Assembly (NCBI RefSeq): GCF_039538005.1
Contig: NZ_BAABBO010000001.1
Coordinates: 124,001-188,000 of the forward strand
Source of the DNA: Allohahella marinimesophila
GTDB taxonomy: Bacteria > Pseudomonadota > Gammaproteobacteria > Pseudomonadales > Oleiphilaceae
DNA length: 64,000 bases
Direction of reading: 5' to 3'
Made by a program: the position numbers and the translations under genes. The stretch's first letter is position 1. The number at the start of each line of letters is the position of its first letter. This document shows positions 25,273 through 35,400 of the stretch, piece after piece. The notes under the pieces are model-generated. The model did not search any database. It had not been told where the DNA came from and saw nothing but the letters and a program-made list of their open reading frames with translations.

Positions 25273-25770
25273 CTAGTTCGCGTACAGCAATATACTATTG
25301 CCATCCCTCCGACAGGCTGACCCGGCTGTGATAGGCCCGATTCCATCGGCAATCTTCCCGAACAGACAATCAAGTCCGTCCTCGTCATAGGTGGTGGCGT
25401 TGTAGCCATTCACCTTCACATGCAGATAGGTGATGTAGTTGAAGTCGCGGCCGGTCCAAGACTCCCAGCAGTTTGAAGGTAGCGCAGTGTTAAAGGTCTT
25501 GGGATACACGACCTCTCCAGAGAATGTGATCGGGTTACTGCTGCCTGTGACGCTGGTGACTGGCATCGAGCCGCCGTAGTGGTGGGCACAGGTGACTTCA
25601 ATAGCCGCGTTTGGCGCAAGCGCATAGATCTCGAAAGGGATCGTGCTATTGGTATTGCCAACGTGCTCGCCGTGATGCGGGCTGACGACGCATGCCCCCA
25701 GCGAGAGCCCGAGTGAAGCGGTCAGCACTGACCTGAGCAGCGGAGACTTGAGTGAGGCTGGAATCAACAT
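25273..25770 (-). CDS. Small lipoprotein of unknown function
   Basis: 165 residues from ATG 25770. The signal peptide ends in the lipobox LGAC, followed by VVSPHHGEH. The mature part is a beta-rich, Asn/Thr-rich domain with four further cysteines (VTCAHH, SNCWESW, LDCLFG, SACRRDG), probably two disulfides. I do not recognise the family. The gene is monocistronic and ends 43 bp from the convergent toxin gene. Confidence 0.75.
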   Translation of the reverse strand: MLIPASLKSPLLRSVLTASLGLSLGACVVSPHHGEHVGNTNSTIPFEIYALAPNAAIEVTCAHHYGGSMPVTSVTGSSNPITFSGEVVYPKTFNTALPSNCWESWTGRDFNYITYLHVKVNGYNATTYDEDGLDCLFGKIADGIGPITAGSACRRDGNSILLYAN

Positions 25771-25973
25771 GGGAAGTTCCTCTTGTTGAAGAATGACAGC
25801 TCTATGCTCGCACCGGTACGTGATGTAGTCGGTAAACTAATCCCAGCTCACAATGTGAAAAAATACCAGAGCAGATCGAGGCAGTGCAGGCCTCGTATCT
25901 GCAATGACGGCGGTCACTTTAAAGACTATGATTTGAAAGATATTCGCTTCTTCATACTGCGATCGGGGCTGAG

Positions 25974-26861
25974 ATGACAGGTTCAGACTATAATCGAAGC
26001 CTACATCCTTTTCGCTGGCTCCAGCTGATAGGCATTATGGCTTTCGCCAGTCTCTCAAGCGCTGAGTCTGCTGATAATAACGCAAAAAAAAGTGGCGAAA
26101 GTTCAGGCTCGGCAGACTTTTCCAGGGTTGTGCGGGTAGCCATCAATAACGCGCCTCCATACCGCATTTTCGACGGCGATCAGGTGTCTGGCATTTACGT
26201 CGATATATTCGAAGCCATGTTGAAGCAGATCGGCTGGACGGCAGAATACACCGAGGTGCCGTTCACCAGGGCACTTGAACTCCTGAAAACTGGTGACTCG
26301 GATGTGATGCTTGGGCCTATCAGGCGCCCTTACAGAGAGCTTTTCATCGAATATTCCATTCCAGCCTTCCCGGCAGTCGACAAGGTATTTCTATTCACGG
26401 ACCCTGCCCACAGAATCGAACGCTACGAAGATCTCAAGGGTAAGCTGATTGGCGTGCAGAGGGGCGGGCGTTATGATCCCCGTTTTGACAAGGACAAGCA
26501 GTTCGAGCGATTCGAAAATACCCGGTATGAATCGCTCTTGCTCATGCTCGCGCTCAATCGGCTGGATGTGGTTATCATGCCGGAATCCCTGGCGATATAT
26601 CTGATTAATGAGCTCTCCGTTGATGCCAGGATATCTCCCTTTGTTCTCAAGGGAGAGCCTGCCTATATCGCCATCTCTCGCAAGTCGCCGCTGACGGCTT
26701 ATCTCGCTACGCTCCAGCTGACCTTGCAGCGAATCAAGGACAGCGGAGAATACAACAGGATTCTGCATCGTTACGAGAAACCCGAAATCAGACGTTCTTC
26801 AGACGGAAACCCTGACTACGAACTCGGAGAACCCAAGCGCGGCCGGGCGACTATGCAATGA
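25974..26861 (+). CDS. Orphan periplasmic solute-binding protein (SBP_bac_3)
   Basis: 295 residues from ATG 25974. A signal peptide (LQLIGIMAFASLSSAESA) leads into a type 3 binding-protein fold: VVRVAINNAPPYRIFDG, YVDIFEAMLKQIGW, GDSDVMLGPIRRPYRE, LKGKLIGVQRGGRYDP. It should bind a small polar ligand, perhaps an amino acid. No permease or ATPase gene is adjacent, and no enzyme or signalling domain is fused, so it may act as an orphan receptor partner. A distant relative lies at 61597. Confidence 0.82.
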   Translation: MTGSDYNRSLHPFRWLQLIGIMAFASLSSAESADNNAKKSGESSGSADFSRVVRVAINNAPPYRIFDGDQVSGIYVDIFEAMLKQIGWTAEYTEVPFTRALELLKTGDSDVMLGPIRRPYRELFIEYSIPAFPAVDKVFLFTDPAHRIERYEDLKGKLIGVQRGGRYDPRFDKDKQFERFENTRYESLLLMLALNRLDVVIMPESLAIYLINELSVDARISPFVLKGEPAYIAISRKSPLTAYLATLQLTLQRIKDSGEYNRILHRYEKPEIRRSSDGNPDYELGEPKRGRATMQ

Positions 26862-26898
26862 TTCAGCCAGCATACGCTTGGTGCTCAGCGTCTATCTG

Positions 26899-27228
26899 TT
26901 AAATCTTTTCGGCTGCTATAGCGGCGAGATGGCTCTCTACTAAAGCAAGGCAGTCCTGCCAGCTCGAGCTTATCGAGTCATCAGCTTTGAAGGCATAGCT
27001 GCCATCGTCGAAATCGAAATCGTAAAATCGTAGCAGTACCTCAACCTCATCGGACGACAGACGTCTGAACGCTGCCTCGAAGTAGGCTCCGCTCATGAAG
27101 TTCTTACTGCTTACAAATGCACCGTGATCAAACGGCGGCACGACCTGGTCGCCAGCTTGCGGTGAATCGATATTGGCCAGCATTGCGGTGGCCTGAGCGG
27201 CACTGATATCTTTGACTGGTGTTGCCAT
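26899..27228 (-). CDS. Hypothetical small acidic cytoplasmic protein
   Basis: 109 residues from ATG 27228, five bases after GGAG. It has no signal peptide or membrane segment. The sequence is acidic, with a YDFDFDDGSY stretch and a C-terminal amphipathic helix (CLALVESHLAAIAAE). I do not recognise a family. It is read towards the binding-protein gene, stop to stop, 37 bp apart. Confidence 0.6.
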   Translation of the reverse strand: MATPVKDISAAQATAMLANIDSPQAGDQVVPPFDHGAFVSSKNFMSGAYFEAAFRRLSSDEVEVLLRFYDFDFDDGSYAFKADDSISSSWQDCLALVESHLAAIAAEKI

Positions 27229-27346
27229 TCTGTCTCCGTGTTGGAAAAGGCCTTGTACGAGGGCATAAGGTCATCTTGTGCTCGACTATACTTGCGCGCC
27301 GACACTCCGGTTCAGCGCGCTTTGAGCTTCCCGAGGCGTGTTCTGC

Positions 27347-27718
27347 CTAGCCAAAGTAGTAAAACGCAATCTTGTTCCCGTCCGGATCCCGAACATAAGC
27401 GCCATAGAACCGGTCCTTGATCCGCTGCCCGGGTTCGCCTTCGTCAGTCGCGCCCAGCGCGATCGCCTTCTGGTAGTGCGAGTCTACAGCTTCTTTCGAT
27501 CCAGCTGAAAAGGCCACCATGGCACCATTGCCAGCTGTGCATTGCTTCCCATCATATGGCTCACATACGGCGAGCATCGGTGATTTCATGCTTTCGCCAA
27601 TGAAAGCAATTCGACCCATATCCATCAGGACTTTCGCCCCCAGGTCTGATAGCAGATCTGTGTAGAACTGCTTGGCCTTGGCCATATCACTCACACCTAA
27701 CGTGACATATCCGATCAT
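27347..27718 (-). CDS. VOC superfamily (glyoxalase-like) protein
   Basis: 123 residues from ATG 27718, behind GAGGA. It is a single vicinal-oxygen-chelate domain: MIGYVTLGVSDMAKAKQFYTDLL at the start and YGAYVRDPDGNKIAFYYFG at the end. The usual metal positions are not all conserved (GVSD in place of an HVxD-type start), so it may lack classical glyoxalase activity. Such proteins serve in detoxification or small-molecule binding. Monocistronic. Confidence 0.85.
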   Translation of the reverse strand: MIGYVTLGVSDMAKAKQFYTDLLSDLGAKVLMDMGRIAFIGESMKSPMLAVCEPYDGKQCTAGNGAMVAFSAGSKEAVDSHYQKAIALGATDEGEPGQRIKDRFYGAYVRDPDGNKIAFYYFG

Positions 27719-27798
27719 TCTGTTTTCCTCTGCATGGTTGATGAGCCAAGCTATCGCAAGTATGCGGCGGTGTCACTCGCCACGGTCGGCGAAGAGGC

Positions 27799-29055
27799 CT
27801 AGGGCTGATCGTAAAAATACGCCAGCCTTTCCTTCATGCCGAAATACTCGTAGATGCGGGGCGGATATTGCCCAGGTTTGAGAATACCCTCGATAGCGAG
27901 ATCGTCGTAAAGCTGCAGATCAATCATCATCGCATCCTTGCTCGGGATATCCGGGTTGTACAACAGGACCGTCGGCTTGAGTAGTGCTCCTGGCGCTATT
28001 GCGACCACCAGGCCCACGTTGTCATTCGTGAGCTGTACGATGGTGCCAGGCGGGTAGACGCCCATCGTATAGATGAATCGTTCGACCAGGGAGTTGTCCA
28101 GTCGATCTCTGTATTTGGCGTATAAGATGGCTAATGCAGCTTTTGGCGATAGCGCCTGAGCTACGTTTGGCGGATTGCAGAGACCATCGTAAAGATTGAC
28201 CACAGCAACGATACGGCCGGCCAGGCCGATATCCGCCTCTTTCAAGCCGCGTGGAAACCCGGAGCCATCCAGCATTTCATGGTGTTGTTCGATGGCTGAA
28301 ACAGCTGTTTTCGATAACGGTTTCACTCTTTGTCCCAGTCTCGAACCCAGTATGGGGTGGGACTGAACAATGGTTTCTTCACTTCGGGTGAGTTTGCCAG
28401 ACTTATTGAGAATGTGAGTAGGGACAGCCACTTTGCCGATATCATGCAGCAAAGCGCCTAGCCCAAGTTGCTTCAGCTCCTCGTCGTCCATCTGAACGGC
28501 ACGCCCCAGCGACAGAGCGAGCACTGTAACGTTCAGGGCGTGGTTGTAGAGACTGAAGTTGGCGTCTGAAAGATTGATCAGGTTCATCATCAGCGTGCCT
28601 TCCTGCTGGAAGCCGCTCACCATGTCTTCGACCAATTCATCCGCATCCCGAATGGCGTTTGCTGGTGCTGACTTGAGATCCTGGGTGAAATTCTTCACCT
28701 TTTTCACTGTTTCCTTATAGCGTCCTGCCAGCTTGCTTCTACGATTACGGAATTGTTCTGCCTGCTCGACTCGCTGCTTCTTCTTTTCCCACAATGAATC
28801 GTTTGTTTCAGGATTATCGACTTCGGCGCTTGGCATAGCATCAGCCGCCTTCGGCTCAGCACTACTCCGTTCAGGGAAGACCTTGACCTCCTTGAAGCCA
28901 AGGCTGCGGATGATCTGAATTTCGTCCTGAGTTTTGATCTTGAAACGTCTGAACAGGAAAGGGTGCTTGGTCCATCCAACTTCCAGGTCTATGTAGAGAC
29001 CTATCACCAGCCGTTCGACAGGCAAGTGAATACTGTTATCTGCAGATTTGCTCAT
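27799..29055 (-). CDS. HD-GYP c-di-GMP phosphodiesterase with DUF3391 N-terminus
   Basis: 418 residues from ATG 29055; the open frame extends 36 codons upstream without a better start. The N-terminal domain (IHLPVERLVIGLYIDLEVGW, HPFLFRRFKI) is the DUF3391 type often paired with HD-GYP. The HD-GYP core has GALLHDIGKVAVPTHILNKSGKL, HPILGSRL and HHEMLDGSGFPRGL; the GYP triplet is GFP. The metal-binding His and Asp are intact, so c-di-GMP hydrolysis is plausible. It probably lowers c-di-GMP to control motility or adhesion. Confidence 0.9.
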   Translation of the reverse strand: MSKSADNSIHLPVERLVIGLYIDLEVGWTKHPFLFRRFKIKTQDEIQIIRSLGFKEVKVFPERSSAEPKAADAMPSAEVDNPETNDSLWEKKKQRVEQAEQFRNRRSKLAGRYKETVKKVKNFTQDLKSAPANAIRDADELVEDMVSGFQQEGTLMMNLINLSDANFSLYNHALNVTVLALSLGRAVQMDDEELKQLGLGALLHDIGKVAVPTHILNKSGKLTRSEETIVQSHPILGSRLGQRVKPLSKTAVSAIEQHHEMLDGSGFPRGLKEADIGLAGRIVAVVNLYDGLCNPPNVAQALSPKAALAILYAKYRDRLDNSLVERFIYTMGVYPPGTIVQLTNDNVGLVVAIAPGALLKPTVLLYNPDIPSKDAMMIDLQLYDDLAIEGILKPGQYPPRIYEYFGMKERLAYFYDQP

Positions 29056-29306
29056 GCCTGGACTCAAAACGGTAAATGTACGATGCTCATTTGAATGTTT
29101 GAGGCTTAAGCATAGACGGATATCCAGGATATTGCGGCGCCAGTTCAGCGTTGGGGTGAGCAACTCGCTATTGAAGGTCGCAAAGTGCGATGGCTTCGAC
29201 CGCCTGGAGGACTCGATAGAGTGGATCTTTGCAGTGGTGATGGTGAGTCAGTTTACCGTTACCGATCTGGCGTGGCGGGACACAGGGTTCAGGCTCTCTA
29301 CCAATA

Positions 29307-29651
29307 TCAGTCACCAAGGCCTATGAATGGCATCGTTGACAAATAGAGCACGCCCACGATAACGCACAGATAGACGATCACCCGCGCGGGAGAATCGAGC
29401 AGATTGGCCAACCAGGATCTGGTCGGCGGACCTGACTGGGCTCGCTCATACCGCTCGCGCTGATAGGCATCGATCAGGGTTCTGGCTTCTACCAGCTGGC
29501 TGGCGTCCGGCAACCACAGCGCCGGAACCGACAGGTTCCAGCGTCCCGCCTGCGTCTCATAGAACTCGATCCCTGCCTCCCTGAGGAGATCACGGACGTC
29601 ATCAGCTTCGTCGTCAGGCACGCCGCGTAAATGAAACAGTAGCTTGCGCAT
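29307..29651 (-). CDS. DUF6164 family membrane protein
   Basis: 114 residues from ATG 29651, five bases after AGG. The N-terminal soluble domain (KLLFHLRGVPDDEADDVRDLL, AGIEFYETQAGRWNLSVPALWL) looks like a ferredoxin-like signal-transducing fold. One C-terminal membrane span follows (VIVYLCVIVGVLYLSTM). The family is of unknown function and common in gammaproteobacteria. My family call rests on the FYET-x-AG-W pattern and the length. Confidence 0.72.
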   Translation of the reverse strand: MRKLLFHLRGVPDDEADDVRDLLREAGIEFYETQAGRWNLSVPALWLPDASQLVEARTLIDAYQRERYERAQSGPPTRSWLANLLDSPARVIVYLCVIVGVLYLSTMPFIGLGD

Positions 29652-29723
29652 AGACACCTCGTCAGGAACAGATTTGCCACAGTGTACATCTGACGAGGTG
29701 AGCTTGCTTACTGATTCAAGATC

Positions 29724-30974
29724 CTAGATCTGATTGACGTTTTCAAAATCAAGTTCATCGGCCACGATGGCCTTGCGCAGCTTGACGGTGCCTACGCCCT
29801 CGCCATCCTGAGACAGCTTCAGGTCGTCACCGATGACCGACCCACTGATACCGACAGTCAGATCGCCGGCATCCTCTTCCTCGACCTGAACATCGCCACC
29901 TATATTGATTCTGCGCATGTCGACAACGACGCTGGCATCACCAATCTCTGAAATCTTGATGGCTTCGTCATCGTTGTCTCGCGCATAAATATTCACGAGG
30001 TCGATGTCGACAAAGTTATCCGCACCTTCGCCTTCCGTATCGAAGTCCAGGCCTTCGTCATAGTTGTTGATCAAGCGAATATTGGACATGAGACCTTCGA
30101 TGCCACCGGTTCCGGCTTCGTCGATATCAAAGGCATCGTCGACATCCGGATCGCCATCGTCATTACAGGTCGGATCAATAGCGATCGGATCGCTGACTAA
30201 ATCAGCTGAACAGTAGGCACCATTGTCCTGGAAGACAGCCTGATTGACGTTTATGAAAACGCTGCCTTCGCCACCCTCGTCAAGCTCGACACCATCGCCG
30301 CCAACATTGACGAATCGGGCATGATTGACGCTGAAATAGATGTCGCCGGGACCACGATCGTCAACCCGAATGCCGTCAGCATCCTGCTTGCCGAAACCTG
30401 CGCCATCGACCACCACATTCATGAGTCGCAGATCTACCGAGGCCTCAGAGCCCTCGCCTTCGCCGCCTTGACCGGCACCACAGTCGTCGCCGGTCGAGCA
30501 GTCAGAAATATGGATGCCGTGATTGCCGGTATCGCGCACACGAACGTCTTTCAGTCGAACATTGACGGTACCCGTCTTGTCTTGCGGAATCCGGAGGAAA
30601 ATGCCCTTGCCGCCCCCCTGGTTTTCAATGCTGTAGCCACCAGGCCCTGCGAACTCAAGTGCAGTCAGTGCCAGGTCAGCGCCCCCGGAGACTTCCAGGA
30701 GCGGTTCGCTGCCGTTGTCGCCCGAGATTACTTGTCCGCTGCCCCTGATTCGCAAAGGCTCTGTGCCCGAATACATCAAAGGAGTGAAAATATCGATCGA
30801 AGTGACGGCCCGATCGATGATGATCTTGCTGGCCCCTGATTCCAGAGCCGCTCGCAATGAGCCTGCTCCGCTATCAAGCCCGTTCGTCACTTTTGCCACT
30901 GGTGCAGCGAAAGCCAGAGCAGGCAGGATCATGGCGCCGAACAGGGCCGCGCGCTGTAGGTTCTTATGTTGCAT
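29724..30974 (-). CDS. Secreted acidic right-handed beta-helix protein
   Basis: 416 residues from ATG 30974. The signal peptide is AALFGAMILPALAFAAP. The mature part starts with GAGSLRAALESGASKIIID, typical of parallel beta-helix proteins, then repeats short strands with polar turns (ADGIRVDDRGPGD, GDGVELDEGGEGS, EGLDFDTEGEGAD, DEAIKISEIGD). The turns are unusually rich in Asp and Glu, suggesting calcium binding. No catalytic signature or anchor is visible. It is probably a secreted or cell-surface structural or polysaccharide-binding protein. Confidence 0.78.
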   Translation of the reverse strand: MQHKNLQRAALFGAMILPALAFAAPVAKVTNGLDSGAGSLRAALESGASKIIIDRAVTSIDIFTPLMYSGTEPLRIRGSGQVISGDNGSEPLLEVSGGADLALTALEFAGPGGYSIENQGGGKGIFLRIPQDKTGTVNVRLKDVRVRDTGNHGIHISDCSTGDDCGAGQGGEGEGSEASVDLRLMNVVVDGAGFGKQDADGIRVDDRGPGDIYFSVNHARFVNVGGDGVELDEGGEGSVFINVNQAVFQDNGAYCSADLVSDPIAIDPTCNDDGDPDVDDAFDIDEAGTGGIEGLMSNIRLINNYDEGLDFDTEGEGADNFVDIDLVNIYARDNDDEAIKISEIGDASVVVDMRRINIGGDVQVEEEDAGDLTVGISGSVIGDDLKLSQDGEGVGTVKLRKAIVADELDFENVNQI

Positions 30975-31206
30975 CGTTGTAGTACTCCCGGTGTGCGATG
31001 ACTGAACCTGAAAATATCGACCTTGAATATGACGGTAGCGTTACAGGGCAACCCATCCTGAAACCTTTTTCGCTAAATCCCGTAGCTCAGGTCAGAACAG
31101 TCTGAATCACAGGGCAGTCTCCTTATTGATTCAGCATTGTCAGCCCGCACTCTGTGGGCACCTTGGGCAGGGCTTATCCCTGCCGTACATCACACGGAGA
31201 ACGACC

Positions 31207-31632
31207 ATGAAGAATGTATGTATGCGTTTTGCCCTCGCGACGAGCCTTGCCGCTGCTGGCGGTATTGCTTCCGCCGATGACATGGGCAGGTCGATGGCAG
31301 TCTCGGGCTCTGATCAGGATATGTCTGGTGGCACAGTGACGGCCGATTCAGTGACAGCGGCTCAGAACGGCTGGCTGGTCGTTCACCGTACCGACAAAGG
31401 CATGAAGCCTGGACCTGTGGTCGCCTATGCGCCTTTGAAGAAAGGGGAGAACTCAGACGTCAGTGCCATACTGACCGAATCGGTCAAGTCAGGCGAGATG
31501 CTGATGTTGATGCTTCATGCGGAGGAAGGTGGTACGAAAACAGGTGTGTTCGAATATACCCTCGGCGCCAAGGAAGATGGGCCGGTCAAGGTTGATGGCA
31601 AGCTGGTTATGGCAGTGGTGGCTGCGAAGTAG
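31207..31632 (+). CDS. Secreted DUF7282-like protein
   Basis: 141 residues from ATG 31207, seven bases after GGAG; the frame open from 31126 adds no signal. The signal peptide ends at IASA. The mature domain carries NGWLVVHRTDKGMKPGPVVAYAPLKKGEN, then LMLMLHAEEGG and GPVKVDGKLVMAV, a beta-sandwich pattern I associate with DUF7282. The function is unknown. A perfect hairpin GGCAGGG-CTTAT-CCCTGCC at 31166-31184 in the leader may stabilise or attenuate the message. Confidence 0.75.
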   Translation: MKNVCMRFALATSLAAAGGIASADDMGRSMAVSGSDQDMSGGTVTADSVTAAQNGWLVVHRTDKGMKPGPVVAYAPLKKGENSDVSAILTESVKSGEMLMLMLHAEEGGTKTGVFEYTLGAKEDGPVKVDGKLVMAVVAAK

Positions 31633-31793
31633 GGTGGTCGCAAGCGGCAGCGTGTTACGCAAGTGGTTTAGAAGCGTGCCGCTTTAGACAAAAAAAGACT
31701 AAGACATATGGTCTAGTCCCCGGTAAAGTGGTAAGCGTCGGTCTTTTGTGACGTTCTTCACAAATCCGTAGCTTTAGGCGGCTCTCCAGATTT

Positions 31794-31822
31794 GGGCGAT
31801 TTTATCGCCCTTCTTTTTTTTC
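31794..31822 (+). terminator. Rho-independent terminator
   Basis: A seven-base-pair stem GGGCGAT-TTT-ATCGCCC (31794-31810) followed by TTCTTTTTTTTT. It ends transcription from the left. It lies 161 bp after the DUF7282-like gene stop, so the 3' untranslated region is long, or a small RNA precedes it. A second hairpin lies at about 31698-31719 (GACTAAGAC / GGTCTAGTC). Confidence 0.88.
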
Positions 31823-31833
31823 AGGCGCCTGAA

Positions 31834-32113
31834 TTACACCCGAAACTTCGCCAACTGCCCATTCAAGCTTTCCGCCAGCCTGGCCAGCTCAGCAATCGCG
31901 CTGGACACCTGTTCGGTGGAATTGGCTGTCTGCTCACTGTCGTCCCGGATGTCGACAAGGTTTCTGTTGATGTTTTCGGCCACCGAGGCCTGCTCTTCGG
32001 CGGACGACTGGGTGCGTTGAGCCAGCGAGCGCACCTCATCCGCCACCACCGCAAAGCCCCGACCATGCTCACCGGCGCGGGCCGCCTCGATCGCGGCATT
32101 GCGTTGAAGGGGT
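31834..32113 (-). pseudogene. Methyl-accepting chemotaxis protein remnant
   Basis: The frame carries the MCP tip sequence NAAIEAARAGEHGRGFAVVA and DEVRSLAQRTQ, then jumps directly to SSAEEQASVAENINRNLVDI, ending LAESLNGQLAKFRV. The roughly 30-60 residues that normally separate these parts are missing, and everything before the tip (sensor, membrane spans, HAMP) is gone. It is therefore a truncated and internally deleted gene. No credible start codon or ribosome site precedes it. Confidence 0.8.
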
Positions 32114-32440
32114 CGAGGGACAGGAAGATACCGCTCACGGTATACCCCTGATAGGGATACTAGGTGTAACCGCCGGAATAACACGCAGAAAGATATTTCT
32201 TTTTGTGACTCTTATACGGGTAGCAGCTCCGCTGACTACCATTTCTGACAAATTGATGGCCAAGCCGACGCAAACCCGCTGAAGATTGTTACAGCCTGTT
32301 GCAAATCGGAACAATTCTTTCGGGGCTGAAGCTGGCTGCACTGAAAAGGGCGATTAAGCTCAAGTGAGCCGAAGTTCGCTTGTGTCAGTTTATTGATGTT
32401 GCAAGCGCCTCCGTACTCTGAGACCAAGACGGACTGCAAC
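32114..32440. other. Intergenic stretch upstream of the giant surface protein
   Basis: No gene seen. A dyad TACCCCTGATAGGGATA lies at about 32142-32158, the kind of TACCCCT/AGGGATA site bound by LuxR-type response regulators, roughly 280 bp before the surface-protein start. No clear -35/-10 pair or strong ribosome site was found ahead of 32441. Confidence 0.4.
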
Positions 32441-35400
32441 ATGACTATATCGATGTTCACCTGCCTGAGCCCGCTTGCGATGCTGGCTGCCATTTCATGC
32501 GCCATGGTCGCCATGCCTGCGACGGCATCTGCAGCGATATCCATTTCGATCAACACGGTCAACGTTACCGGTACTGAGCCAGTCCAGGTCGGCGTGGACA
32601 TTGCCGGGTTCGATGCGGCAACCGAACTCGTGGCTATCATCAGCCTTCCAGAAGGCGGAGGGAGCCTCACACTCGACCGTAGTGGCTCGATTCAGCCCAT
32701 CGTCATGTTGTATGGCTACACCGACACCGTGAACAGGCGAGTGATCGGCGTGCAAGGCACTGTTGCCGACCTCACGGCAGCACTTGGTCAGCGCCTGTTC
32801 TGGAACGCGCCGATGCAGGCAGGCCCTGTCGAGTTGAGCGTTTCTATCAGCGAATCAATTCCTGACACTTTCTTCAATCCGGAGAATGGTCACTACTACA
32901 AGGTGGAGGGTAACGATGTTCCGGTCTCGTGGACCGAGGCTCTGGCAGACGCATCATCACAGCCAATCCTCGGCATGACCGGCTATCTCGCCACGATAAC
33001 CAGCAAATCCGAAAATACTTTCATTTCTGATTACACCGACGGTGCTGACATCTGGGTGAGTGCCACGGATGATTACACTGTCATCAACGCAGCCTGCGGA
33101 ACCAGTCATGCCAACCAGTCAGCTACAGAAGGCCAGTGGCAATGGGTAACAGGGCCGGAAGCCTGTGAGAGATTCTGGACCGGTGTGGCCAACGGATCGG
33201 CTTACAATGGTGCATTCGCCAGTTGGGCTATCAACGAGCCGAACAATGGCGGTACTACTGAGCATTACGCGGCTACCAACTACAACGCCGTCAAAGGTAA
33301 GTGGAACGACTTCAACAATACCCATGACTTCTCCTACCTCGTCGAATACGGCGGGGCGATTGGTGATAACTCAACCGCGCTGCAGGCTGAGTCCAGCGCG
33401 CAACTGACAGCCAGTGAACCGATCATCATCGGCACAAAACAGCCGGATGGTAGCGTCGAGGCAGGTGTTCTGCAGACCAGAGAGGGCACGACCGTTCCTG
33501 TTGGCATCGAACTGAATCGCTATGACTACGCCGGAGCCACCGATCTGGTGGCGGTGGTGAGCGTTCCAGTTGGCGGTGGCACACTGAGCATAAACACCGC
33601 GGGTCTCGATCTTGACCTGGAATTTGGCTACAGCACCTTTACCAACGCACGCGCCATCGGATTCAACGGCCCGATAGCCGATGTCATGACCGCAATGCAG
33701 GAGCGGCTGAACTGGACCGCACCGGCAAGTGCAGCCACAGTCGAGTTCTCCATTTCGGTCGGCGAATATGTAGCCAATGCGTTTTTCAATCCGGATAACA
33801 ATCATTATTACAAGCCCGTCGTCTCTGGCAGCCCGATTGCCTGGACGGCCGCGCTGAGCGGTGCAGCTGGCGCGGACAAGCTGTTCAATATGAGTGGCTA
33901 TCTGGCTACGGTGACCAGCGCGGCTGAAAATACCTTCATCGCCAACTATGTGGATGCCATCAACGTCTGGATCGCTGCTACCGACCACCCGTCGACTATT
34001 TCAGGGGCGTGCTCGGATGCGGCAACAGGTGAGGGTCGCTGGTATTGGATAGCAGGACCAGAAAAATGCACACAATTCTGGCAGGGCCTTGGCAGTGGCG
34101 CCGGTGGAACGCCCTTGAGTGGGCTCTATTCGGCCTGGAATGGCACGCTCGAGCCAAATAACTCCGGCGGTAGTGAGCATTACGCTGTTACAAACTACAT
34201 CACGAAGGGCAATTGGAATGACTTTCCTGCGACCCAGGCGGACACGAAGACCTATCTCGTGGAGTACGGCGATCTGCCCGGAGAAATCAGCAGTATTCGT
34301 CAGGCCACCAAGACTGGCACCCTTGAAGCCTTACCGCCAAACACGCTCAATACGCCGTCACCCTTGCCATCAGGTGCCACGGTAGGAACAGAAACTAACG
34401 AAGACGGCAGCAGCACGACGACCTACGTCACTGCCGATGGCACAGTCACCCAGGTCAGTGAAAATATAGATGGATCGTCCGCAGGAACGGTCACCATAGG
34501 CAACAGCAACGGGCGCACCAGCAGTATCCAGTTCGATGGTGGCGTTACGACGACCACAATCAACGACGATGGCAGCCTGACCGTTACCAATATTACCAAC
34601 GGTGTTGCGACCGATGTCACTGTCGCAGCCGATGGGTCGATCACCTTTGTTCATGATGGCGTTGCCGGATCTGCACCAGCTGGCTCAAGTATTCACGTCG
34701 ATGATCAGGGAGAGCTGACGGTCACTACCGAAGCTGATCCTCTGGCGGCGTCTACCCAGACAGTGACCCAGTGTTATGCCAACGATTTTGCCAGTGGTTC
34801 ACTGGCAGGGTGGAGTGTGCTGCGAAGTACTGGGTATACGCCACAAACCGTCAGCGTTGGGACTGGTGGTCTTGAAAATCGGCTACGATTGACCAGTGCT
34901 GGCAACAGTCAGGCTACGGGAATAACCAAGGATGTGCGCATCCCATCCGACTCGATCGTTGAGGTCGAGTTTTACGCCCATGCTTACGGTGGCAACGGTG
35001 CTGATGGCATGAGCGTAATCCTGTCCGATTTTGATGTGCCGCCGGTTGTCGGGGCACCAGGTGGCTCGCTCGGCTATGCCCAGCGAAATGGTACCAGTGG
35101 ATTCGCCGGCGGCTGGCTGGGTATTGGGCTGGATGAATACGGTAATTTCTCTGCAGCTAACGAAGGTAAGAGCGGGGGGCTTGGGTTCCGTCGAAACGCG
35201 GTTGTGCTTCGCGGTTCCGGCTCAGGAACGACCGGCTATCGCTATCTTGCAGGTACAGCTGCCAACCTGACGCCCAAACTGGATAACAGCTATGCTGGCT
35301 ATCGTTATCTTGTACAGATCGATGCGAGTGATTCTGCGAACAACAATGTATTCGTGACCGTGCAGCGTGATCTTGGTCGGGCAGGGAGCGGGGCGCCTGA

